In this document: positions 1 through 7,246 of the stretch, piece after piece
Position numbering within the stretch: position 1 is the first letter of the stretch
Layout of the letters: each line of letters opens with the position of its first letter
Assembly: GCA_905197685.1 (NCBI GenBank)
Contig: CAJJZS010000001.1
Coordinates: 372,001 to 436,000, forward strand
From: an uncultured Oscillospiraceae bacterium
Lineage (GTDB): Bacteria; Bacillota; Clostridia; Oscillospirales; Ruminococcaceae
DNA: 64,000 nt
Direction: 5' to 3'
The notes under the pieces: generated by a model
Database searches by the model: none
The model's input: only the letters and a program-made list of their open reading frames with translations
What the model was told of the DNA's origin: nothing
Program-made: the position numbers and the translations under genes

Positions 1-1
1 G

Positions 2-223
2 ACGCTCAGCGTGATTGGAGCAGTATTTCACAATATCGGTCAGATGATTCTTGCAAGGTATCTGACCAATGTGTTTTTATATTACTACATTCCTGTTTTG
101 CTGATTGCCGGGTTGCTGGTGGGAATTTTAACAGGAAAGATTTTTCAATGGATAATACCCTATCTTCCGCAGCGGTATCGCAGACAGCTGCGAGATGCAG
201 GCGGTAAAAAGGGATTATTATAA
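2..223 (+). CDS. Gx transporter / heptaprenyl diphosphate synthase component I-like protein, C-terminal part
   Basis: Partial gene whose 5' end lies before the window; the open frame runs from the first bases to a TAA at 221-223. The last ~73 residues hold the motif VIGAVFHNIGQ, one hydrophobic segment and a basic tail (PQRYRRQLRD). This matches the end of the small integral-membrane Gx family (annotated as heptaprenyl diphosphate synthase component I), which in Clostridia commonly sits just upstream of rnfC. Its transport or prenyl role is not established. The family call rests on a short fragment plus the rnfC context. A simple stem (CAAGCCG/CGGCTTG, 231-254) without a T-run follows it. Confidence 0.7.
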   Translation, partial: TLSVIGAVFHNIGQMILARYLTNVFLYYYIPVLLIAGLLVGILTGKIFQWIIPYLPQRYRRQLRDAGGKKGLL

Positions 224-307
224 AGATACGCAAGCCGTAAAACAATGCGGCTTGATTATCATGTCTGAAGGTTTTTCAGGCAAATCATAGAAATGGGGGC
301 TAAAATC

Positions 308-1615
308 GTGTCTAACAATGGAAGAAAGACATTGCCGGGCGTGCACGTTCCGCATCACAAGAACACCAATGACAGTGTTCCGCAGGTCATGCCTGTTCCG
401 GACAAGGTGTACATTTCCCTGCATATGCACATGGGTGCGCCTTGCGAACCGCTGGTAAAGAAGGGGGATTACGTTAAGGTAGGACAGCTCATCGGCTCTT
501 CTGAGGCTTTTATGAGCGCAAGAACCCACTCAAGCGTTTCCGGTACGGTTGAAGCGATTACAACAATGACAACCAGTATCGGCAATACCGACCAGGTTGT
601 GGTGATTGCAACCGACGGAAAGCAGGAAGTATCCGAAGAGGTAAAACCTCCGGTTGTCACAAACTACCAGGAATTTTTGGAAGCTTTAAAATGTTCCGGT
701 CTGGTCGGTTTGGGCGGCGCAGGATTTCCGGCTCATGTAAAGTTCAACCTGAAGGATTTGAACGCGGTAGACACTCTGGTAATCAATGCGGCAGAATGTG
801 AGCCTTACATTACCACCGACCTGAGAACCATGCTGGATAAATCCGATATGCTGCTCAAGGGAATTAAAACCGTACAGAAGCTGATGGATATTCAAAAGGT
901 TTATATCGGAATTGAAGATAACAAACAAAATGCGATTGAAAAGCTGAAAAAGGAAACAGAAAACGACAGCACAATCGAGGTTGTTGCGCTCAAAGCGATG
1001 TACCCGAAGGGCGCAGAAAAGGTGATTGCATACGAAACCTGCGGCAAGGTGATTAAAGAAGGTCAACTTCCGTTCCAAGCAGGGGTTATTATCAGCAACG
1101 TAACCTCGATGGCATTTATCGGGGAATATCTGACTACCGGTATGCCGCTGATTACAAAAACCTTGACAATCGACGGCTCCGCAATTAAAGAACCGAAAAA
1201 CGTAGTTGCTCCAATCGGCGCAACCTTTAAAGATATTGTTGATTTCTGCGGCGGTTTTACCGAAGAACCGGCAAAAGTTTTGATGGGCGGTCCTATGATG
1301 GGCACTCCGTTGTATGACATCAACTATCCTTTGGTAAAAAACAACAACGCGATGCTTGCTTTCACAAAAGCAGACGCTCCGCATTGGGAAGAAACCGCTT
1401 GTATTCGCTGCGGACGCTGTGTCAGAGCCTGTCCAATGGGCTTGATGCCGTCGCTGATTGAAACTGCATTTAAGATGAAAGATACCGATGAATTAAAGGC
1501 GCTGAAGGTAAACCTGTGTATCGAGTGTGGATGCTGCTCCTATGTTTGCCCGGCAAAAAGACCGTTGGTGGTTACCAATAAACTGTCTAAGCGCATGATT
1601 GCTCCAAAAAAATAA
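308..1615 (+). CDS. rnfC: Rnf electron transport complex subunit C
   Basis: Peripheral NADH-side subunit of the membrane Rnf complex, which couples ferredoxin oxidation and NAD+ reduction to ion pumping. Early GVHVPHHK motif, a glycine-rich flavin/NADH region (GLGGAGFPAHVK), and near the C-terminus two ferredoxin motifs, CIRCGRCVRACP and CIECGCCSYVCP, for two [4Fe-4S] clusters. I prefer the GTG at 308 because GGGGG lies 7 nt upstream; an in-frame ATG at 293 adds five residues but has no clear ribosome binding site. Full length for the family (about 435-440 aa). First gene of rnfCDGEAB. No promoter was found in the 84 bases before it, so it may be co-transcribed with the upstream membrane gene. 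Confidence 0.96.
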   Translation: MSNNGRKTLPGVHVPHHKNTNDSVPQVMPVPDKVYISLHMHMGAPCEPLVKKGDYVKVGQLIGSSEAFMSARTHSSVSGTVEAITTMTTSIGNTDQVVVIATDGKQEVSEEVKPPVVTNYQEFLEALKCSGLVGLGGAGFPAHVKFNLKDLNAVDTLVINAAECEPYITTDLRTMLDKSDMLLKGIKTVQKLMDIQKVYIGIEDNKQNAIEKLKKETENDSTIEVVALKAMYPKGAEKVIAYETCGKVIKEGQLPFQAGVIISNVTSMAFIGEYLTTGMPLITKTLTIDGSAIKEPKNVVAPIGATFKDIVDFCGGFTEEPAKVLMGGPMMGTPLYDINYPLVKNNNAMLAFTKADAPHWEETACIRCGRCVRACPMGLMPSLIETAFKMKDTDELKALKVNLCIECGCCSYVCPAKRPLVVTNKLSKRMIAPKK

Positions 1616-1631
1616 TTTGAGGTGAATTGCT

Positions 1632-2570
1632 TTGAGTAACAAATTGATCGTATCCGCTTCGCCGCATATCAGAGATCATGCGACGACCAGCACGATTATG
1701 AGGGATGTTTTAATTGCTTTGGCTCCGGCAATGATTGCCGCAACCATTATTTTCGGTTTTCGCGCTTTGCTGATGACCGCTGTCTGTGTTGCCGCCTGCG
1801 TTTTCTTTGAATATGCAACCGAGCGTATTTTGGGCAGAACCAACACAATTTCGGATTTAAGCGCAGCAGTTACCGGTGTGATTCTTTCCTTTAACCTGCC
1901 GGTTCAGCTGCCAATCTGGATGGCTGTTCTCGGATGCTTCTTTGCAATTGTTGTAGTAAAACAATTGTTCGGAGGTATCGGCAACAACTTTGCAAACCCT
2001 GCGATTGCAGCAAGAATTTTCCTGCTCCTGTCCTTCTCTCAGCCGATGACAACCTGGCTGAAGGTAGAGGGCGGCAGAGCGGTAGAGGGTGTTTTCGGCG
2101 CAACTCCTTTGGCGCTGATTTCTGCCGGAGATACTCAGTCGCTGCCAAGCCTGATGGATATGTTCCTGGGAACCAGAGGCGGATGCATGGGTGAAACCTG
2201 CGCGCTGGCTCTTCTGATTGGCGGCATTTACTTAATTTATCGAAAAGTAATTACCGTAACCATTCCGCTCTCCTTTATCGGCGGCGTATTGGTGCTGTCT
2301 GTGCTGTTCGGCGTAGATCCGATGTATGAGCTGATGGGCGGCGGTCTGCTGTTGGGCGCATTCTTTATGGCAACAGATTATACCACCTCCCCGATTACCG
2401 AAAAAGGTAAAGTTATCTTCGGTTTGGGCTGCGCGCTGATTACTATGGTAATTCGTGTGTTTGGTTCCTATCCGGAAGGCGTTTCTTACTCCATCCTTTT
2501 GATGAATATCATTACTCCGCATATCAACAGAATGGTTCGCAATAAAGCGTTTGGAGGTGTACAGCAGTAA
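1632..2570 (+). CDS. rnfD: Rnf complex subunit D (membrane flavoprotein)
   Basis: Integral membrane subunit of Rnf, homologous to NqrB; it carries covalently bound FMN and takes part in ion translocation. 312 aa with repeated hydrophobic helices. The FMN attachment site is visible as VEGVFGATPLAL, with Thr158 the expected linkage residue. It starts with TTG at 1632, placed by the GAGGTG ribosome binding site at 1619-1624, which is not suited to a later codon. The stop overlaps the rnfG start (TAATG), indicating translational coupling. Confidence 0.96.
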   Translation: MSNKLIVSASPHIRDHATTSTIMRDVLIALAPAMIAATIIFGFRALLMTAVCVAACVFFEYATERILGRTNTISDLSAAVTGVILSFNLPVQLPIWMAVLGCFFAIVVVKQLFGGIGNNFANPAIAARIFLLLSFSQPMTTWLKVEGGRAVEGVFGATPLALISAGDTQSLPSLMDMFLGTRGGCMGETCALALLIGGIYLIYRKVITVTIPLSFIGGVLVLSVLFGVDPMYELMGGGLLLGAFFMATDYTTSPITEKGKVIFGLGCALITMVIRVFGSYPEGVSYSILLMNIITPHINRMVRNKAFGGVQQ

Positions 2571-3094
2571 TGAATACTATGAATGAATTCGTAAAACCGA
2601 CTTTGGTGCTTGGCATCATCTGTCTGGTGATTACCGCTCTGCTGTCAATCAGCCATGAAATTACACAGCCTATCATTTTGGAAAACGAACGCAAAACCGC
2701 AGAATTGGCAAGAACCGAAGTTCTGACCGAAGCAGACGCGTTTGAACAGGTAGAGGGAGAATTTCCGGAAGGTGTTCAGGAAGTTTACGCTGCGCAGAAT
2801 GGCAGCGGTTATACCGTAACGGTAACCTCCAAAGGTTATGCCAGCGACCCGCTGAAGGTAATGGTCGGCATGAAACAGGACGGTACGATTGAAAAGATTA
2901 AAATACTGGCAAACAATGAAACCCCGGGTTTGGGTTCTAAAGTTTCCAATGATGACTTCGTTGGTCAGTTTGAAGGAATGGACAGCTCTCTGGAAGGATT
3001 TGAGGCAATCGGAGGAGCTACCATTTCTTCTAACGCGATGAAACGCGCGATGGAACTTTCCTTCGAGGTTTATGAGATTGTGAAGGGAGAGTAG
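2570..3094 (+). CDS. rnfG: Rnf complex subunit G (FMN-binding)
   Basis: Electron-transfer subunit with a single N-terminal membrane anchor (residues ~8-28) and an extracytoplasmic FMN-binding domain. The flavin attachment motif GGATISSNAMKRA is present with Thr151 as the predicted phosphoester-linked residue. Flavinylation of such sites is normally done by ApbE, which is not encoded in this window. 174 aa, usual for clostridial RnfG. It overlaps rnfD by one base and is 4 nt from rnfE. Confidence 0.95.
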   Translation: MNTMNEFVKPTLVLGIICLVITALLSISHEITQPIILENERKTAELARTEVLTEADAFEQVEGEFPEGVQEVYAAQNGSGYTVTVTSKGYASDPLKVMVGMKQDGTIEKIKILANNETPGLGSKVSNDDFVGQFEGMDSSLEGFEAIGGATISSNAMKRAMELSFEVYEIVKGE

Positions 3095-3098
3095 GAAG

Positions 3099-3776
3099 AT
3101 GGAAAAATCAAATCTTCAAATTCTTACAAACGGTATCATTAAGGAAAACCCTGTTTTGGTACTGGTTTTGGGAACCTGTCCGACTCTTGCCGTAACAACT
3201 ATGGCAAAAAACGGTATCGGTATGGGTTTGGCAGCAACATTTGTTCTTCTTGGTTCTAACATTGTTATTTCCTTGCTGAAAAAAGTAATTCCCGATAAAG
3301 TGCGTATTCCGTGCTATATCGTTGTTATCGCAGGTTTTGTAACTTTATTGAGCGCATTGTTGCAGGCCTATGTGCCGGATGTTTACAGCGCGTTGGGTAT
3401 TTTCCTTCCGTTGATTGTTGTAAACTGTATCATTTTGGGCAGAGCCGAAATGTTTGCAAGCAAAAACAGCGTGTTTAAATCCGCTCTGGACGGTATCGGT
3501 ATGGGCTTGGGCTTTACCTTGGCATTGTTGATTATCGGTTCAATCCGTGAGATTCTCGGTTCCGGCACCTGGTTTGGTATTCCGGTTACTGTAAATCTGT
3601 TTGACCCAATCTCTATCTTTGTTTTGGCTCCCGGCGGCTTCCTTGTTTTTGGCTGCGTTATCGCTCTGCTGAACAAACTCTCTAACGGAAAAGCTGTTAA
3701 GAGAAAGAGCTTTGGCTGTGAGTCTTGCCCGAATGCCGCCGCTTGCGCAAATGCCGGAAAGGGAGGCTGTGAATAA
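3099..3776 (+). CDS. rnfE: Rnf complex subunit E
   Basis: Integral membrane subunit homologous to NqrD, pairing with RnfA in the membrane core. 225 aa with about six hydrophobic helices and the conserved region VVNCIILGRAEMFA, whose Cys is a proposed ligand of the intramembrane iron centre. A hydrophilic cysteine-rich tail follows the last helix (Cys207, 210, 216 and 224, beginning GCESCPNAAAC), a possible extra metal or disulfide site. The stop overlaps the rnfA start by TAATG. The family call is certain; the role of the tail is unknown. Confidence 0.95.
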   Translation: MEKSNLQILTNGIIKENPVLVLVLGTCPTLAVTTMAKNGIGMGLAATFVLLGSNIVISLLKKVIPDKVRIPCYIVVIAGFVTLLSALLQAYVPDVYSALGIFLPLIVVNCIILGRAEMFASKNSVFKSALDGIGMGLGFTLALLIIGSIREILGSGTWFGIPVTVNLFDPISIFVLAPGGFLVFGCVIALLNKLSNGKAVKRKSFGCESCPNAAACANAGKGGCE

Positions 3777-4375
3777 TGGAAATTTTTAAGAATATGATGT
3801 ATATTCTCGTTACCTCTGCATTGGTCGAGAATATCGTACTGGCAAAGTTTTTAGGCTGCTGTCCGTTTCTGGGTGTATCGAAAAAGCTGGATTCCGCAGT
3901 AGGTATGAGTTCGGCAGTTATCTTCGTTTTGATTATGGCAACTGCCGTAACATGGCCGATTTACACCTTTGTTCTGGAACCGAATCAGATGGAATATCTG
4001 CAAACGATTGTATTTATTCTGGTAATTGCCGCTTTGGTACAGATGGTAGAGTTTATCCTGAAAAAATATATGAAACCTTTGTATAAATCATTGGGCGTAT
4101 ATCTTCCGTTGATTACCACCAACTGCGCAGTACTGGGTTGTACTTTGTTAAACATTGAAAACCATTACAACTTCTTGGAATCCATCGTCAACGCATTCGG
4201 CGTCGGTCTGGGCTTCCTGATTGCGATGGTTCTGTTTGCGGGTGTCAGAAGCAAAATGGAAACAGTTGAATTTCCGAAGAGCTTCCAGGGAATTCCGATT
4301 ACTCTGGTTGCAGCTTCTATCGTATCTATGTCCTTTATGGGATTTGCAAACGTAGCAAACGGTATTTTCAAATAA
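3776..4375 (+). CDS. rnfA: Rnf complex subunit A
   Basis: Integral membrane subunit homologous to NqrE, the inverted-topology partner of RnfE. 199 aa, almost entirely hydrophobic. Typical motifs are LVENIVLAKFLGCCPFLGVS near the N-terminus and PLITTNCAVLG mid-protein; their cysteines are those proposed to bind the central iron cluster of Rnf/Nqr. Translationally coupled to rnfE. A gap of 21 nt with GGAGAAG leads to rnfB. Confidence 0.96.
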   Translation: MEIFKNMMYILVTSALVENIVLAKFLGCCPFLGVSKKLDSAVGMSSAVIFVLIMATAVTWPIYTFVLEPNQMEYLQTIVFILVIAALVQMVEFILKKYMKPLYKSLGVYLPLITTNCAVLGCTLLNIENHYNFLESIVNAFGVGLGFLIAMVLFAGVRSKMETVEFPKSFQGIPITLVAASIVSMSFMGFANVANGIFK

Positions 4376-4396
4376 AGAAAAGGAGAAGAATCGGTT

Positions 4397-5182
4397 ATGT
4401 TACAATCTGTTTTAGTTCCTGTTCTCGTTGTTACGGGAGCAGGTTTGGTTGCGGGTCTTCTTCTTTCTATCGCATCAAAGTTCTTTGCGGTAGAGGTTGA
4501 TGAAACCGTAGCAAAATTAAGAGAAAATCTTCCGGGCGCAAACTGCGGCGCCTGCGGTTGTGCCGGCTGTGATGAATATGCAGCAAAAATGGCAGCAGGA
4601 GAGGCAGAACCGAACCTGTGCCCGGTAGGCGGAGCAGCTGTTGCGGCAAAGCTGGGTGAAGTTTTGGGTGTTTCTGTCGGAGCAATCGAACCAAAACGCG
4701 CGGTTGTAAAATGCCGCGGACATTTGCAAACCAGCGAATATATCATGGATTATGACGGTCCGAAATCCTGCCAGGCGGCAAAACTTCTGTATAACGGAAG
4801 AACCAGCTGTAACTATGCTTGTCTGGGTTACGGAGATTGTGTCAATGCCTGTGAATATAACGCAATCCAAATTGTGGACCATATTGCAAAGGTAAATGAA
4901 GACCTCTGTATCGGCTGCGGCGCCTGTGTCAAAGCCTGCCCGAACGGCATTCTGGAAGTGCTTCCGAGAAGCCAGAAAACTTATGTTGCTTGTATGAACC
5001 GCGATAAAGGCGCAGATACCAGAAAGGTCTGCACCAACGGCTGTATCGGCTGTAAGAAATGTGAGAAGCTCTGTGAATTCGGAGCAATTACCGTAGAAAA
5101 CAACTGCGCTCACATTGATCCAGAAAAATGTACCAACTGCGGAAAATGCGCAGAAGGCTGCCCGGTTCATTGTATTCTGTAA
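4397..5182 (+). CDS. rnfB: Rnf complex subunit B (polyferredoxin)
   Basis: Entry point for electrons from reduced ferredoxin. 261 aa: an N-terminal transmembrane helix (~5-27), then a [4Fe-4S] domain with Cys50, 53, 58 and 75 (CGACGCAGC...NLCP), then ferredoxin repeats including CIGCGACVKACP, CIGCKKCEKLCE and CTNCGKCAEGCP. The cysteine count supports several tandem clusters, as known for RnfB. Last gene of the operon, followed within 25 nt by a strong terminator. Confidence 0.96.
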   Translation: MLQSVLVPVLVVTGAGLVAGLLLSIASKFFAVEVDETVAKLRENLPGANCGACGCAGCDEYAAKMAAGEAEPNLCPVGGAAVAAKLGEVLGVSVGAIEPKRAVVKCRGHLQTSEYIMDYDGPKSCQAAKLLYNGRTSCNYACLGYGDCVNACEYNAIQIVDHIAKVNEDLCIGCGACVKACPNGILEVLPRSQKTYVACMNRDKGADTRKVCTNGCIGCKKCEKLCEFGAITVENNCAHIDPEKCTNCGKCAEGCPVHCIL

Positions 5183-5203
5183 TTTGGGATACTATAAAAG
5201 AAA

Positions 5204-5235
5204 AAAGATGCTCCGACATCGGGGCATCTTTTTTT
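5204..5235 (+). terminator. Rho-independent terminator of the rnf operon
   Basis: Stem AAAGATGC/GCATCTTT extended by inner CCGA/TCGG pairs, closed by a short loop and followed by a run of T. It lies 22 nt after the rnfB stop. Confidence 0.9.
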
Positions 5236-5319
5236 AACCTTTCACTATGAAAATTTAACAGAAAATTCTGATAAAAATGAAAAAAATCACGAAATAAAAT
5301 AAGAATTTAAAGAATCCTC

Positions 5320-5347
5320 TTGTAACTTTCATCAAATGTGCTATACT
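5320..5347 (+). promoter_or_regulatory. Promoter of the M24 aminopeptidase gene
   Basis: TTGTAA, 16-nt spacer, TATACT with an extended -10 TGC directly before it. This is a vegetative (SigA-type) pattern by eye. It is placed after the rnf terminator and about 65 nt before the start codon. Confidence 0.65.
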
Positions 5348-5411
5348 AATTATGGTTAGAAACAATCAGATTGATCATCTGAACCGATATAAGAAAGCGG
5401 AGGAAATAAAA

Positions 5412-7199
5412 ATGACTGTAAATGAAAAAATTGCGAAAATCAGAACAATGATGAGCGCAAACAAAATTGACGCTGTCATCATTCCAAGCGCAGACCCGCA
5501 TATGAGCGAGTATTTTTCCGATCATTGGAAAACAAGAGCATGGGTATCGGGATTCACCGGTTCCGCAGGCACCTTTGTCATCACCGATAAAATGGCAGGT
5601 CTCTGGACAGACGGAAGATATTATGTACAGGCTGAAAAGCAGCTTTCGGGAAGTGAAGCGGTTCTTTTTAAAGCAAGTGAACCGGAAACACCGAAAGTTC
5701 AGGAATATTTGGCAAAAGAACTGTCTGAAAATGCAGTGGTAGGTATAAACGGACAACTGTTTTCTGCCGCTTACATTAAGACAATGAAGGAAGCATTTGT
5801 CAAAAAGAATATTTCTGTTAACGGAAATATTGATTTTGCAAACGATATTTGGGAAGACCGTCCGGCAGAGAGCGCAACCGAGATTTATCTGCTTCCGGTT
5901 GAATATGCAGGAAAATCCGCAGCAGAAAAAATTGCCGATTTACGCAAACAGTTAAAAGAAAAAGATGCAGATGCGATTACCATCAACACTTTGGACGGAA
6001 TTGCATGGCTGTATAATATCCGCGCAAATGATGTTGCCTGCACTCCGGTAGCTGTGGCTTACGCATATGTTTCTCAGGAGAAAGCAATCCTCTTCACAAA
6101 TACCGGCAGGGTAGGGGAAGAAGTTCGTGCTAACTTGGCAGAAAACGGTGTAGAAATATGTGAGTATGAGGAAATTTTCTCAATGCTCAAAGAAATCAAG
6201 GAAGATACTTCCGTTCTCTGCGATGAACGGGAAATGAACTATGGTTTGTTCCACATCATGGAAGAAAACGAAAAAATCAATTTGATTGTGGGAGAAAATC
6301 CGGTTCGTCTGATGAAAGCTCTGAAAAATGAAGTAGAAACCAAGAATACATATGAAGCTTATTTGCAGGACGGTATTGCCGAAGCAGAATTTTACGGTTG
6401 GTTGGAAGAAGCTCTTGAAAAGGGAGAAACCGTAACAGAATATCAGGCTTCGGAAAAACTTTATTCTTTCCGCGCGCAGAGAGAGCATTTTAAAGGCGAC
6501 AGCTTCACTGCAATTATCGCTTACCGTGACAATGCGGCAATGATGCACTATGCTCCGAAAGAAGATGCTTCGGCAGTTATTTCGAGAAGCCACTTCCTGC
6601 TCAATGACAGCGGCGGTCAGTATCTGACAGGTACCACCGATACCACCAGAACCTTTGCAATGGGTGAATTGACAGAGGAAGAACGCAGAGATTACACTAT
6701 CGTTTTAAAGAGTGTGATTGCGATGAGTACTGCGGTGTTTAAAGAAGGACTGACCGGCTACGGTTTGGATGTTCTTTGTCGTGGTCCACTGTGGAAATAC
6801 GGTCTGGATTATCGTTGCGGTACCGGTCATGGCGTCGGCTATCTGCTGAATGTTCACGAAGGACCGCAGAGCTTTGGAAATCGTGATGTTAAGTTGCAGG
6901 AAGGTATGGTTTTAACCATTGAACCGGGTATTTACACCGAAGGCAGCCACGGTATCCGTATTGAAAATACAGCAGTTGTTGCTAAAGGTGAAAAGACCGA
7001 ATACGGTCAGTTTATGCACTTTGAAACATTCACTGTTGTTCCGATTGATACCACTCCTCTGAAAACAGAGATGATGACAGAAGAGGAAATTGATTGGCTT
7101 AATAACTTTAACCGCCATGCTTACGAAGCGGTTGCTCCTCATGTCAGCGAGAGAGCAGAAAAATGGCTGAAAAAAGCAACAGCTCCAATCAGCAAATAA
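5412..7199 (+). CDS. Aminopeptidase P family protein (Xaa-Pro aminopeptidase, M24)
   Basis: Cytoplasmic metallopeptidase that removes N-terminal residues preceding proline. 595 aa from the ATG at 5412, chosen because GCGGAGG sits 8 nt upstream; the longer in-frame ATG at 5352 overlaps the promoter region. Two creatinase-type N-terminal domains lead into a C-terminal pita-bread catalytic domain. Dinuclear metal ligands are visible: Asp in NDSGGQY, Asp in GTTDTTRTF, His in GTGHGVGYLLNVHEGP, Glu in LTIEPGIY and Glu in GIRIENTAVV. The length fits the long eukaryote-like AMPP group common in gut Clostridia. Monocistronic between a promoter and a terminator. Confidence 0.93.
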   Translation: MTVNEKIAKIRTMMSANKIDAVIIPSADPHMSEYFSDHWKTRAWVSGFTGSAGTFVITDKMAGLWTDGRYYVQAEKQLSGSEAVLFKASEPETPKVQEYLAKELSENAVVGINGQLFSAAYIKTMKEAFVKKNISVNGNIDFANDIWEDRPAESATEIYLLPVEYAGKSAAEKIADLRKQLKEKDADAITINTLDGIAWLYNIRANDVACTPVAVAYAYVSQEKAILFTNTGRVGEEVRANLAENGVEICEYEEIFSMLKEIKEDTSVLCDEREMNYGLFHIMEENEKINLIVGENPVRLMKALKNEVETKNTYEAYLQDGIAEAEFYGWLEEALEKGETVTEYQASEKLYSFRAQREHFKGDSFTAIIAYRDNAAMMHYAPKEDASAVISRSHFLLNDSGGQYLTGTTDTTRTFAMGELTEEERRDYTIVLKSVIAMSTAVFKEGLTGYGLDVLCRGPLWKYGLDYRCGTGHGVGYLLNVHEGPQSFGNRDVKLQEGMVLTIEPGIYTEGSHGIRIENTAVVAKGEKTEYGQFMHFETFTVVPIDTTPLKTEMMTEEEIDWLNNFNRHAYEAVAPHVSERAEKWLKKATAPISK

Positions 7200-7204
7200 A
7201 AGGA

Positions 7205-7240
7205 TAAAAAAACAGCAGGACAAACGTCCTGCTGTTTTTA
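7205..7240. terminator. Bidirectional terminator between convergent genes
   Basis: AACAGCAGGAC, loop AAAC, GTCCTGCTGTT, with T-runs on both strands. It serves the M24 peptidase gene (+) and the transglutaminase gene ending at 7247 (-). Confidence 0.9.
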
Positions 7241-7246
7241 TTTGAG

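Noticed and set aside
231..254. Terminator between the Gx gene and rnfC
   Set aside because: A seven-base-pair stem exists but lacks a T-run, and no separate rnfC promoter follows.
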